Origin: Salarias fasciatus
Taxonomy: Eukaryota > Chordata > Actinopteri > Blenniiformes > Blenniidae
Length of the DNA: 64,000 bases
Assembly: GCF_902148845.1 (NCBI RefSeq)
Contig: NC_043758.1
Span: forward strand, 14,453,177 to 14,517,176
Direction: 5' to 3'
Below are positions 12,715-24,859 of the stretch, one piece after another. Under the pieces are notes generated by a model, which was not told where the DNA came from, searched no databases, and worked only from the letters and a program-made list of their open reading frames with translations. How positions within the stretch are numbered: position 1 is the first letter of the stretch; every line of letters starts with the position of its first letter. A program made the translations under genes and the position numbers.

Positions 12715-15700
12715 TTAAAATCGAGCACTGGCAGCATTAGACATCAGGTATTTTCTCGTGTTCTTGTGTGGTCTGAGTAAAATTATGTAGCATTTTGGAA
12801 GGAAAATGCAACACAGCAGCCCATAGCTGGAAGCTAGGATAGCAAACACCTCTGTGACTGTTGAGTACTTCCCTGGAGAGCTGATGTAGGCGGGAATGAA
12901 TGCAACCCACACAGCACAAAAAATGAGCATACTGAAGGTGATGATTCTGGCCTCGTTGAAATTGTCAGGAAGTTTTCTTGCTAGAAAGGCCAAAAAAAGG
13001 CAGAGGCAGGCCAGCAGGCCTATGTAACCCAGAACCAGGGCAAACGCTACGTATGAACCTTCGTCACACAGGAGAATGACAATGGCACTCTCACGTGGCA
13101 TCAGACGGCGTGGAGTCGGAGGAGCAACAACCAGCCATACTGTACAGATGACTGCCTGCAGGACAAAAAGAAAAAGTCAGCATAGAGATGTGTATGCATT
13201 GAAAGCTGCTTGATTGATTGTGCACAGACAAAAATGTTTACCTGGATAAGAGTACAAAAGATGATGATTGCCTTTTGTTGTGCAGGCCCAAACCATTTTA
13301 TGACACTGTTGCCTGGAAGAGTGGCTTTAAACGCAATCAGTACAACTATGGTTTTTCCCAGAATGCAAGAGACACAAAGGACAAAGGTGATCCCAAATGC
13401 TGTGTGTCGCAGCATGCAGGACCACTTAGAGGGCTGGCCAATGAAAGTCAGAGAACACAGGAAACACAGAGTCAGTGAGACGAGTAATAGGAAGCTCAGC
13501 TCGGAGTTGTTCGCCCTGACAATGGGGGTGTTTTTGTAACAGGAGAATATAATGACCACAACACAGGTGCTGAAAGAGCCAATGAGGGAAATAGCCATCA
13601 GTGTGATACCCATGGAGTCGCTAAAGGAGAGAAATTCCACCTGTTTTGGGATACAGGCGGTTCTCTCAGCGTTGGACCAGAACTCTGGGAGGCAACGTGC
13701 ACACTCTATGGCATCTGAGGAACAGAGAGGAAGGCTTGAGCTTATTCGCTGTCATTTTGGAAACGTATTGTTACAAAGTGAGTAAGATTCTCAATGAATA
13801 TGGGTAAACGTGCTTCCCTCACCAGTCTGATTGCTAATCTCCCCAGCTGCACAAACCACACAATCATGGCAGCAGATAGGGAAGTTGGGTCTGATTGCCT
13901 TCCTGGTTCCTGGGGGACAAATGTTGCTGCATACTGACAAGGGAACCTATGTAAAAGAGGAACCACAAGCTGCACTTGTCACTTCAGTGAAATATTAATC
14001 CAAAAATACTGATTCACAAAATGTCTGCTTTTTATAAAAATCCTTACTCTGGTTTGGTTGCCATTCCACAGGATGTACTCTTCTTGAATCTGAAGTTTTT
14101 GGTTTGCAAATGTGCTTGTCTCATCAAATTTGCCAATTGTAATGAACTCCATTTCTCCGTTTTCTCGTAGCTGCCAGTTAACCAGGTCATACATGGCTGC
14201 AGGGTCTCCATTCTCATCAAACTTAATTTCATCCCCAAATGAGGTTAGGTAGCGCACCTGTTTTAGGTAATGAAGCAGCTGAGGAGAGAATATTTCATGA
14301 TGGTCTTGTGGAAAAGTAACTTTTCTCAATTCAGAGGCAGTAAGAAAGAATTTGTACTGGTACCTGCCAAGGTTGTGTCTTCTCAGCATCAGAACAAGCC
14401 TGCTGGGAAAATGGCCCTTCTCCCTTCACACAGCTTCTCAGTCTCTTTAGTGCATGAACAATGGCATACACAGCTTTATAGACATTGTATGAAATCCTTA
14501 GTTGTGACACGTCTGAATAGATATTTGTGATGCTACTCAGACTCTCTGTTCCAGTGCATGGACGTTTACCCGTGACATTATTCTCCTGACCTTCAGCTTG
14601 TGTACCCAGGCTGCACTGAAACGCCTCCTCCCAGAACGGGGCCAGGAAAGGATCTGCGTGAGCGTCTGGGCTCGAGGGTTTCAAACGAAGCAGGAAGTCT
14701 TGCAACCCTGGTATGTCTGCTCTCCGGATTGCAAATCCCATAGAACCCTGGAGGATCTTATGGTACTTTTGTGGAGTGGAGAGGACAGCAGCTGTGCTCC
14801 AAGCCTCACTCGCCAGCCACTGTATCCCAGTGAGGCCCGTTCTGAATGTGAGAAATACATACAGGACGAAAAAAAATTAAAATGAAGATAAATATTTAAG
14901 TTCACATGAAAACATTGCAGGTTGACATCAAATTGAAATGAGTGCCTTACACACCTGAGAACTTCATCAAACAGTGCTGCTGCATCTTGTTCCACCGCAA
15001 ATACAAGGATTACTCGAGCAGCGGACGACCGGATGTTGGAAATGATGGATGAAATGGCAGCCTGTGCTCGATTCTTTGGGATGATCTCATGCAGGGCGAC
15101 ACATGCACCTAACTTTCTAACCTAAGAGATAATTACAGCAGATGCATTGTTAATGGTTTTGTTGAGGTGATTTTTAATTATTACTTAAAAAGCTGCAAAG
15201 CAGTGATACATTACTGTTTTATGACCCACCTCTTGTGCAAAGATGTTTGCCCCACCACGACCATAAGCATCATCTCCTGCTATTACACCAACCCAAGTCC
15301 AGCCAAAATGCTTCACAAGTTGTACTAGTGCATCTACCTAGAGATAGAGGGGGGCAGAGAAAGGCACATACAGTTCAAGACACTGAAAGCTGAGTGTGTG
15401 TGTAGGTGTGTGTGTGCAAGTATGTGTGCATATACAGTGAGTCACCTGACTGCACACTCTCACTAACCTGGAAAAAGTCACTAGGCATAGTCCTTAAAAA
15501 TGCAGGAAAGTTCTTTTTGTCACTAAGGCAGGCACAGCTGGAGAAATAGCTGACCTGAAACCAAAAAGTGACAACTTATTCTTCATGGGAAACAATGATC
15601 CGTGTTCCAGCATAAAAACAGCCGGACCTGCAACACGGTACATAAACTACTGATCCGTCCTGGTGGCGTTATTAAAGGATAAAAGAAAAAAGATCCTTGC

Positions 15701-16405
15701 GCCAGAGTCATAAAGTTGCATGCTGTTGTTGAAGATAAGATGAATTTACCTGTGGAACGTGGAAGACTCCCAGGAAACGAGCCACGACAAGAGACTGAGT
15801 CGAGCCTCCATCTCCTATCACTGCTGATACAGTCCCACGACAGTTGCTTTTATTCTGTGTTTTTCCATCAACCCCTGCACTCTTATCACTTCCCATTAAC
15901 TCCACCGCAGCCTTCAGAGCCTGGTGCGGTGTACTGCATGAATCATAGATCTTGTAGCCAAGTGTGATGTTGGGAAGAAGCTTGCCTTCCCTGTTGATCT
16001 CCTCTATGGCAAATATCATTGTTTGCATCCAACGGAATGTTCGAAAATTAAATCTTGAATGACACAAAAATCAAGCCAAAACAGAAGACATTTCTTTTTC
16101 AAAACATGATCAGTGTGATAAACAGAATAATAATGTCAAAGACTAATCACAGCTGCAGGTACATGTTTTTTCAAAGCTGTTTACCTGGTGCACTGTGTGG
16201 GAGGAGGCGTAGAGGTGAAAGACAGACTGGGCACCACTACGCTGTCATGAAGCGAGAAGAGTCCTCCCAATGTGATGTCCCCCTTTTTCTCCAGCACAGG
16301 CAGGGACACAGAGCCAGGGATTTTTTTACATTGCAAACTCCCATCTTGGTGGGAGTCGAATATAAAAATCCCACTGCACAGTAGGCTGAAAAGCCCAAGC
16401 TTCAT
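12715..16405 (-). CDS. Intron-rich V2R/OlfC family C receptor, 877 aa
   Basis: Family C odorant receptor of the plasma membrane, expected in olfactory sensory neurons. Exons 5' to 3': 16405-16185, 16053-15750, 15554-15468, 15337-15230, 15121-14955, 14841-14364, 14278-14048, 13946-13823, 13714-13242, 13155-12715. All introns are GT/AG and 85-195 bp, and frame holds throughout. Residues 1-18 look like a signal peptide (MKLGLFSLL...); about 30-530 form the Venus flytrap, 533-573 the cysteine-rich domain, 574-877 the seven helices ([10 protein letters not shown] near the end). Binding-site residues: Ser (GGSTQS), Ser (FSSC), Asp (PSD), Tyr (DAYG), Glu (ASEAW). The family norm is one exon for the late ligand domain and one for the 7TM; here they are split into four and two, giving four extra introns. 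The flytrap has the motif PQVSYFSS where array members have ISH/VSH-F/S-AT. An in-frame upstream ATG at 16456 is possible, but the 16405 start gives a clean signal peptide. Confidence 0.9.
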
Positions 16406-16456
16406 CCTTCTACATGAGGGACTGGGCTCCACTGATCCTTTGAAGAAAGTATTCAT

Positions 16457-19276
16457 CCTTTCCTTTCAAACATGTCAGCACATATCTTTGATATCCCATT
16501 TGGGCTCATGCTGGCTCAGATAATACATCCAAGCTGTACGCAGCCTGCAAAACAAGCATGGAAACTGTCAGATGCATTGTTTGTCAGGTGGAAACAAGTG
16601 ATAAGGTACAGAGAACAATATTAACATTCAGTTGAAAACACAAAATGCACAGAAACATATTGTCAATGCAGTCATAGTTATGTAAAGCATATCATAATTC
16701 TAATGGTATAAACACAGACACCTGAACATTGCGGTCTCCTCTGTATCCCAAAAGCGTGAATAAACTACCTAGCTCTTCATGTCAAAAACAAGATGCTACA
16801 ACTGTAGCCTAATATATACACTAACCTGGGCAACACTACAGCTGTCCAACATTTCCCCTGGGCTCTGATCAATGGAAAAGAACCTCCAATTTCACAGTAA
16901 GTTACAATAACAAGGAACTGGAACGGGCAGTTGACCATAATCGAGGAAGACATGAGCTGTGTCACTTCTCAGCTTTCTGCTTGACTAGGCCTTATTCATC
17001 CGTCAGTGATCTGAAGAGGCAGACAGTAGTCCAGTGTCACCAGGGGCTCTTCAACTACACTAGATAACCTTTCAAGCACACACACGCGCACACACACACA
17101 CACACACACACGCAGCCAAGTTTTCATCACTTCAGCAAGCAGTACAAAGATTTTATTCGATGAAAGTTTGGGTACATCAGGCTTTAGTGATTCCTACAAA
17201 CATAACAGAGAACTGTTTGAAAACAGCGGAAGACTGTATGAGCAGGATTATTCTACTGGTGTTGATGTTATATATTTATTCTGTGTCAAAATAATAGCCT
17301 CACATAAAATGCACATGAATGAGGTTCAGAGGGGTGTGTAATATGGTAGCATTAATTAGTCATTAGGGTGTTAATTATATCATTGTCAGGATCAAGCCTG
17401 CAGGCAGCAAAACACAATCCCACCAAATACAAAAAAAAAAAAAAAAAATCACATGTTTTACTGCTTCAGGTCATATAGGTTTTCCTATTCGCCTAATATG
17501 TCCCTGTGTGATGTGCAAAAGAGGGAGGAAAGAGTTGCCCAAAGACTGTACGCTGAGAATTAGGTTACCTTTGTTTCCTTTCCTTGCAGGGAAGCCTTTA
17601 ACAGGTTTCAAGACTCAAAGGATCATAAGCTCTCAAGAGAAAGGGTCAGCCCTGTTGTTTCTGAAAACAAGCTCATTAGAGGTGGAAATGAGTGAGACTG
17701 CAAATGCGTTCACAGTTGTCCTCTCAATGAAATGCATGTCAAGATAATTGAAGCCCCGGAGCATTTGGAGTTCCACTCCATTGTGTTAGTTCGGTGAATG
17801 CTCAACCAAAAAAAAAAAAAAAATCAAAAACAGCAGGAAGAGAAAGAAAAACAAAGCTGCAGTTACACTGATGGGTGGTGAGACTATTAATTTCAACCAA
17901 CAAGAGTGTGACATAATAATTAAGATTGTAACAGCTGAGATTAATTTGCTACAGAGACAAAGATACACCTGTCTCCAAATGGGAAGAAATGCAATCACAC
18001 AGTGAGACAAACTGGGAAAGTGAGATTGGGATAATTAACTCCACTGATTATTAGTGTGTGTGATTTAGCAGTTTTTTTATGTGCGAAAAACTCAGTTTGG
18101 TTTTGACAGAAACAAAAAATCAAGTCAAATATTTCTGCTTAGAATAAGTCCAAACTCTGTTCTTTGAAAAACATCTAAAAGGTGGAAAGTCACTGCAAGC
18201 CTGCCGCTGGGTAGAAGTAAAAGCAGTATCCCAAATGAAATGTGGTCTGCTCATATCGGGAAGATTATCAATGCCGTGTTGAAAGAAACACAAGATTTGA
18301 CAGCGACACCCTTGTGGTTTAAGAAGAGTGTGAAACAGAAAGTGTCCTGGTGGGCTCAGGAGATTCTTGAACTGAGTCTTCAGGAAGGTCAGAGGGATGG
18401 GAGCATTTGTGGCTGCAGAAGTAAAGACGATGATCAGTCCCTGCAGAGCGGTAAATCGGATCAGTGGCTGACCACAACTATCAAGACATCATCCTGTTGA
18501 GCGCCCCGAGAAGCTGGGTTCAATGGTCCCTGACTGCTAGCATTTGAAGCAATGGCTTGCAGTGAAGTGTAAGAGGGGATGAAAGTCGATACTCCCCAGA
18601 CTGAGTCCTTGATGCTGAATAGCTCAATTCAGTTTTGGAGTGAGTTCCTGCTCCAAATGAATTCAATTAGGTAACTGAAAAAACTTGCTTGCAATTGAGG
18701 GTAAAGTTTGGGCAAAAGTTCCACTTCCAGCCTGGAGCTGTGTCAGCAATAATGTGAAAGCTGTAACCAAAGTGCTGCGGTCAAAGGGGGATTGAGGAGA
18801 ATGACAAAGCTTTTGATTGTCCAGTCAATGTGCATTAAGATTTGTATCTGTGATTATGAGCTCCAGGGCCAAGCTGCCACAAGGAATTTTCTTTGGGGGC
18901 TGACTGGAGGGTGAGGTTCTCGGTTTGGGAAGTTCAGTTTATGCTGTTTGGATGATCTCTGGCTTCCACAGCTATGCTGAATCATCAGCCAACAGGGTAA
19001 ACTAAATTGGGGAAAAATGTAAAGATTTCCTCCTCTCCCACCCTGTCCTCTCCTAAAACTTTCTCCCTCCAACCCAGTAAGGCTGGAGTTCTGAAGAGAT
19101 CAAACCTGTTCCAAACCCTTACAACCACTTTTTAAAACCACAGTGCACTTTTAAGGGAAAGAAATGGAGAAAAAAAACATTTCTTCTTGTAAGACACAAA
19201 CACATTTTTTCAATCGTGTTTTTTATTAGAAATCAAAAGAAATCAGTGAGAAGTTAATTCAACTTAACTTGTCATC
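16457..19276. other. Intergenic DNA upstream of the minus-strand receptor
   Basis: Should contain the promoter of the minus-strand receptor near 16457-16700, but I see no clear TATA box. A CA microsatellite is at 17077-17112, a poly-A run near 17430-17448 and another near 17807-17823. No gene was supported. Confidence 0.45.
17077..17112. repeat. CA microsatellite
   Basis: Run of CA dinucleotides with CG interruptions, seen directly. Confidence 0.9.
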
Positions 19277-19284
19277 CTCTAGTG

Positions 19285-19683
19285 CAGGGGTCGGCAATTA
19301 GATTTGGCAGCGGGCCACTTTTTTTTGGGCACGTGAATCGCGGGCCGCGCATCCATCTGCGGACCGGAGAGCGGGGTGGGGGTGATCGTCGGGAGTGGCG
19401 GCATACATCCGCAGATCGGGTGGTGCGGGGGTAACAGCAGCGGCCGACGCATGCATCCGGGGACCCTGGGGGAGGGCGACGGCGGCGGAGGCGTGCACTC
19501 GCAGACGGGGGTACCGTCAATTCGGGGTGCATGCGTCTGCTCCAGGGCCCGGGGTAGTACGTGCATATGTGCGTACGTGTGTACGTGCGTTCGTGCGCGC
19601 ACGTGTTGGAGTCCTCTCGCAGGCCGGATTGGACGGTTCGGCGGGCCGAATCCGGCCCGCAGGCCACCCATTGGGGAACCCTG
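19285..19683. mobile_element. Non-autonomous hAT-type element, 399 bp
   Basis: Flanked by a perfect 8-bp duplication CTCTAGTG (19277-19284 and 19684-19691), the hallmark of hAT insertion. Imperfect terminal repeats: CAGGGGTCGGCAAT at the start and ATTGGGGAACCCTG at the end. The interior is very GC-rich ('gcgggccg', 'ccggcccgc') against AT-rich surroundings. Open frames inside are compositional artefacts. A longer, rearranged relative lies at about 62588-63555. Confidence 0.85.
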
Positions 19684-20546
19684 CTCTAGTGCTTATCTCA
19701 TTGCATTTTAGTTTGTATAACTGGACTTTTTCTTTCTTTAATACTATCGTACGCCGTCCACCTTATTGGTCTGCCTCAAATCAATCAGTCAGTAGTGTAA
19801 AAATCTAAACATGTAGTTTATTTATTACTGTAAACATTATAAAATTTGCAATAATTATGCATAGTACTGCATTACCTCAGCTGAATTAGCACATCTGTTC
19901 AGGAAGTATCTCTTGAATTTCAACTAAGCTAAAGATATAATTTACTGTCATGTTCAAACCCTCCTCTGCTGTCTCTCATAGATTTATTTCTGAATAGTTC
20001 CTTGCTGTCTGTCATCATCAAAGCAAGTTCCACTGATTTATAATGAAGCTGACTGTGTCATGACTGAAGTGTTGTGCATGGCGTCGGAGTCCACTGAGTC
20101 CATAGTGTGGCCACATGAAACAGAAAGGCAGACTCAGGGTTCTGTAGTTCTCAAAGCTTTTATTAAGAACCGGCAAGCAGACAGATCCAAAGAGCAGAGC
20201 CAGAAGGCTAGTCGAGGTCATGAACGGTGGTACAAAACAAGTATAATCCAAACCTCGTAGAGAACACAAAGAGTCGTGGGATGACGGTGAAGGCATGTAC
20301 ATCTGGCAACAGGGAGACGGACAGGCGAGCTTAAATACACACAAGAGGAGGAGGGGAAATGAGACACAATAGAATAATTGTAAGATTGGTACAGAGAGGT
20401 GAGGTGAGGTACAGAGGGAGGACAGTACACATGAGGGAAGAGCGTCACGCAGGGGACACAAGGAGGAATGGCAGGGTCAGGAGGATCCCTGACAGACTGC
20501 TCCTTTCTCCCTCTGAATCGGGTCTCAGACAGTAGAAACACGTAAA

Positions 20547-22902
20547 GTCCCGGTCACACCGCCTGAACTTTGCTGGAGCGTTCCTTGAATGGTAGGGAGG
20601 GGGGCCGAACGCTCATCACCGTGCACAAAATGGGAAGAAAAATCGAAAACACGGGCTGAAGCCGGCGTTGCTTTAGCGTTGGTTTACCGGTAGCTAGCGG
20701 TGGTGGGCGTTGGTTTAGCGGTGACGCGAGCGTTGGTATAGTGGCATTCTGTGCATGCTGGCGTTGGCTCTGTGGGGGTATAAAGTTGGTTTAGCAGTGT
20801 ACTGCTTGTGACTACGGAGCTGAACGGATCATTTTGATACAAGTTCTGATAGATTTTTGATAGAAGTCGAAAGTTGAAGTTCATTATGCGACGTGGACAA
20901 AAGAAGAGGAAGACTGGAGAAGGAAAGGCAGCAGCCTCCAAGAAGATCATGACTGAGCAGGCAGCTGAAGCAATGGAGCCAGGTAAATAGATGTGGCCCA
21001 CTGGTTGTGTCAAGAAATATTTAACACGAGAACAGCCAGCATTTTTACACCCCCTCCAAAGGCTGCAACGGTCAGCCAGACCGTTATACATTTTGCAGTA
21101 TTTTTGCGCAGGAGCACACCAACAGGTTGTTTTTCTGTAATCTAATGTATTAGAGATTAAGATAAATAAACACAATATTAAGTCAAGAGGATCAGCAAAC
21201 CTTTTAATGCCTCATGTCTGCTTCATTAATGCCTCACATCAGATTTAAAAATTTATTTAACTTTGTACAGTGCGCATTTGCGCAGCGTTACCTCTCACAC
21301 TCCGCTCACTCGTTTCCCTGATAAACACGCACACACACACCAACACACACAAAATAGTTGTATTATTAACCGTCAATAATTAATCAAGAACATAATCAAA
21401 ATTAGTAAAATAAGTCTCCCCGGCTGCGCACCAGGACGGACACCTTCCCACACGGTCCGTCCTTACCCTGCTCATTTGATTCTGGGACTGCAGGCTCGAC
21501 AGGACAAAGGTTCAGAAAATTCAGAAAATATGTTCGTTCTAAAATAAATTTTTGGAAACGAGAAATACATGGTTTGCTGTACTTTGATGGAGGATATAAT
21601 ATTTTACCTGAATCTGTAATTGGCACCTCTGGAGACGCTGCAGTGCTCCTGCTGTCAACTACCGTGTTCACTGTTGTGTTGAATTTTATTACATTAGTTT
21701 ATTTTTTACACCATTTTATGTTATTATTATTTAGTTGTAAACTGACAGCAACCTACAGTAATTCTCTATACCTGGAGGTGATGCATGAGCGCTTTCATGC
21801 GCCACTGCAGGTTCTGCGCTGGACTGTGCAGCAGCTGGAGGTTGGTCGGGCATTTTTGGGGCAGCAGGATTACATTTTTTCGCTTTTTGGCCCGTGGCTG
21901 TTCTGACTCTGATTCAGAACTTTCCTCCTCTTCACTCCAGTCAAGATCGCTGATGTCCGACACGTCTCCGACATTCGATTCCCCCTCACTGACCTCCTGT
22001 ATCATTGCTAAAGCTTCTTCCACGTTATATCTTTTATGCCTCTTTTTTTTGTCTTTCTTTTGGGATTTGGTTGATATTTCTGGCCGTCTGATTGTCTGCT
22101 GTCAAAGCTCGCTCCCTGTTCAGATGCGCGCATACAACCAAAACAAATCAATCGCAGAAAAAAAGCAACGCGAAGTGCGTCTTTTTTATCTTTTGGAGGT
22201 ATAAATGCTTTGTAATACTATGTATGTCATTGTTAGGACCTTATTTGCTTCAGAAACCTTATTTGCTTCAGAAAAACATACAAGACAAATATTTAGGAAA
22301 AGTCAAAGAATTAGAGGACAGGGGAATTATTTTTAACAGATTTATATGAATTATAAAAACCCAAACGGTCTGTCAGACCATCTTGGCTGTTCAAGTGTTA
22401 ACTGTGAAAAAATACTGTTATGTATATTACTTCAACCTTTTTCATTCATTATTCCATTCCACTGTTCCAGCAACCCCGTGTCCGCTCGTAGAACGCTTAC
22501 AACCGCTCCACCGAAGTTTGTGCAACGTTTAATCGCCGCCCGGGCAACACTGGTGAAGATTTCTGCGTTGGCCTAGCGGACCCAAACGTCCACGAACTTG
22601 CGTCTGGCGGTGCCAAACTTTGACTGGGCGTTGGTGGAGCGGGGGTGAACGTTGCCGGGGCGGAAAATTCCCCGCTCCTCACCGCCCGCAATATTTTGTG
22701 TAGCTCAAAACTTTTGGAGCGGTAGGAGGGCCCCTCCAGAAACATCAGCGGTGGCCGAGCGTATATGGCGTTGCTTTAACGGAGGCCAACTTCTGTTAAA
22801 CGGTGGTGAACGGCTATGTAGCGCTACAGGCTACAAGCGGTGATGAATTTTTTTCACCGCTCCAGGAACGCTCCAGCAAAGTTCGGGCGGTGTGACTGGG
22901 CC
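20547..22902. mobile_element. DNA transposon with long terminal inverted repeats (outer, interrupted)
   Basis: The first roughly 38 bp (GTCCCGGTCACACCGCCTGA...) match the reverse complement of the last 38 (GGCCCAGTCACACCGCCCGA...) with three mismatches. Both ends carry repeated words such as GCGTTGGTTTAGCGG, the subterminal repeats of a cut-and-paste element. Without the piggyBac-like insert at 21025-22397 it is about 980 bp and probably non-autonomous. A short plus-strand frame from 20886 (MRRGQKKRKTGEGK...) ends at a donor-like AG|GTAAAT and could be a relict first exon. I see no clear target duplication, so the superfamily is unassigned. Confidence 0.7.
21025..22397 (-). mobile_element. 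piggyBac-like element nested in the outer transposon
   Basis: Flanked by TTAA on both sides (21021-21024 and 22398-22401), the exact piggyBac target. Terminal repeats CACGAGAACAGCCA and TGGCTGTTCAAGTG (12 of 14 matching when inverted). A minus-strand frame at 21766-22023 begins MEEALAMIQEV and is rich in Asp, Glu and Ser (DISDLDWSEEEESS) before a basic patch (RAKKRKN), like the acidic N-terminus of piggyBac-type transposases. The catalytic core was not found, so the copy appears internally deleted. It interrupts the outer element and is therefore younger. Confidence 0.75.
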
Positions 22903-22966
22903 TTCAGGAAGCCATTTTCCCTCAGGTCATGGTTCTTTGTCTAAACTCACCCTAGTATGATTTTAA

Positions 22967-23617
22967 AGGGGCTGTATCATGCTTGTTTAGCTAGTCCAAG
23001 CTCTAGAAATGGCACTAACATGGTAATAGTTTTTTTTTGGCGCTAAGGAAAAGTCATTTTGTGTGAAATAAAAGATTTTCTGGGGCTAATTCTGAAACCT
23101 GGAAGAGAAAACGCTCTGTTTCACTGAAATCCCGCCTCTCCCCCTGTGGACTTTGACTGACAGTGTACTTCAACCAATCAGCGCTTCAAAACAAATACAC
23201 TAGCTAGCTATAGCTCTTTAGCTCTAGCTTCTCCACACGCAAAGACACGCGAAAACATCTTTTCCGGTGAGAAACTCACCAAGCGCAGACCCTTCAGACT
23301 CTTGCTTGACTGTTGCTTTCAGACGATGGTTAACGTTTATCTCCATAATCGGAATTACAAAAAGCGGCAACGCTGATTGCCGAGGGCCTGCGGGAGGGGG
23401 GCTCAGGGGAGCCATCTTCACCGTGTGACGTGAACATGGGAAACAGAGCGTTTTCACGGTGCGGGAGGGGCTGCCTCTCTGAGCAGCACAAACACGAGGA
23501 AAGCTCAAACATGCAGGCACGAAGGCAAAAAATGCTTTGGGGGTGTTTTTGGTGAGTACATAACTATATAACAAGGTTAAAACATACAAAAAGTGAATTT
23601 TGCATGATACAGCCCCT
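22967..23617. mobile_element. TTAA-flanked MITE, 651 bp
   Basis: Perfect 16-bp inverted repeats AGGGGCTGTATCATGC and GCATGATACAGCCCCT, each flanked by TTAA (22963-22966 and 23618-23621). Size, ends and target point to a piggyBac-type non-autonomous element. The open frames inside are not credible genes. Confidence 0.8.
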
Positions 23618-23971
23618 TTAAAGGTTATAGGCCTCTGTTCTTGGTGTGTTGAAAACTACATATTTTCAACACATGACATTTTGGGTCAGTCTTGCATTAC
23701 CTTCAGTTGTCTCTTTCATTCCATCAGACCTAACTAACCCTTATCTTCATTTAGAGCAGTTAGCTTTGGAAAGATAATAAAATCATAGAGTAATGGCAAA
23801 AAACAACAGTAAGATGCACATAGAACAGTTCAGGATTAATGGGGTAGTCCTCAAACTCCTGTTCACACAAGATTTTCAGGTGAAGAGACTACATCTTTTC
23901 ATACACAGTATTCTGAAACAAACTTTGGGAAATGTTATCATCTCCACAGCACGTTGTTCTATGAACTGGAC

Positions 23972-24231
23972 TACAAATGGACCACGCTTATGTAGCACTT
24001 TCTACATACGGTAAGTATACTGGTACAGCAGAGCCCAAAGTGCGTCACACTGCATTACGACATTCACCCATTCACACACCAGTGGACGCAGCTGCAATGG
24101 CAGGCGCTCATTCCATCCACTGGGAGGTTTAGTGTCTTGCCCAAGGACACTTCAACATTTGGACGGGGATGGAGAATCAAACAAACCCAACTGCAAGACG
24201 ACCGCTCTACCAACTGAGCCACAGCTGCCCC
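23972..24231 (-). mobile_element. tRNA-derived SINE
   Basis: On the minus strand the head reads TGGCTCAGTTGGTAGAGCGG (box A) followed about 30 bases later by a weak box B (GTTTGATTCTCC), then GTGTCCTTGGGCAAGACACT and the tail region with CACTTTGGGCTCTGC and GTAGAAAGTGCTACATAAGC. This is the arrangement of fish tRNA-headed SINEs. I give no family name. Confidence 0.7.
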
Positions 24232-24428
24232 TGTTCTAACTGAATCACATCTTCAAGGTAACAGTCAGCACATAAACAGGTCAGAGAGAGACAGCAGCTT
24301 TGCAACTCTCCATTCAGTTTCACATTCAACAAAGGTAACAACTCACACGAGGCCTCCAGAAACTTCAGTAGTGGTTTCTTTATTAATAATTTCACTAGCT
24401 TTTCGCTATAAAAGCCCTTGATGTTACA

Positions 24429-24435
24429 ATAAAAA

Positions 24436-24459
<24 letters not shown>
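24429..24459. repeat. Poly-A tract
   Basis: About 28 consecutive A bases, seen directly. No element could be tied to it. Confidence 0.8.
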
Positions 24460-24466
<7 letters not shown>

Positions 24467-24770
24467 ACCAGCTCTAAATACAAAAGTGATGCTACTTGAC
24501 TTCTTTTGCAGGATTTACAATTATTTATTGTCACTCAATTCTAGGTGTTTACAAGGATTTGTTAGAATTTAGTCTGTCCATTACTGAGAGCCACAAAAAA
24601 AAACCAAAGAAAAAAATTTAGCTGCTTTGAAAAAAAAATGAAAGGTTTGATTGATTGGTTCACTAAGCACTTGTTTATAATGAAAACACTGACTGGTGCT
24701 TCTTTAGCCTTATTTACATTTTTTTTTCCTTTTGTTGTATTTCTTTCTAATCCCACATAAAGTTTAATAT

Positions 24771-24798
24771 CCCTCTCTCTCCCTCTCTCTCTCTCTCA

Positions 24799-24856
<58 letters not shown>
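24771..24856. repeat. Compound CT/CA microsatellite
   Basis: A CT-rich run passes directly into a long CA run. Confidence 0.95.

Positions 24857-24859
<3 letters not shown>

Noticed and set aside
15330-15468. GTGTGTGT stretch in the minus-strand receptor as evidence of a broken gene
   Set aside because: It lies wholly inside an intron with good splice sites, and the reading frame is kept on both sides.
18245-18430. Minus-strand segment after CTCTGCAG that reads GLIIVFTSAATNAPIPL, vaguely like helix 5 of the intron-rich receptors
   Set aside because: The similarity is a handful of residues, the flanks do not continue as a receptor, and no other exon is near.
19279-19808. Several 110-137 aa open frames on both strands
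   Set aside because: They lie in the GC-rich hAT element, where stop codons are rare by composition.
20018-20541. Open frames of 107-147 aa and a GAGGTGAGGT-rich stretch upstream of the outer transposon
   Set aside because: It has the look of an old repeat, but I saw no matching ends, duplication or known protein motif.
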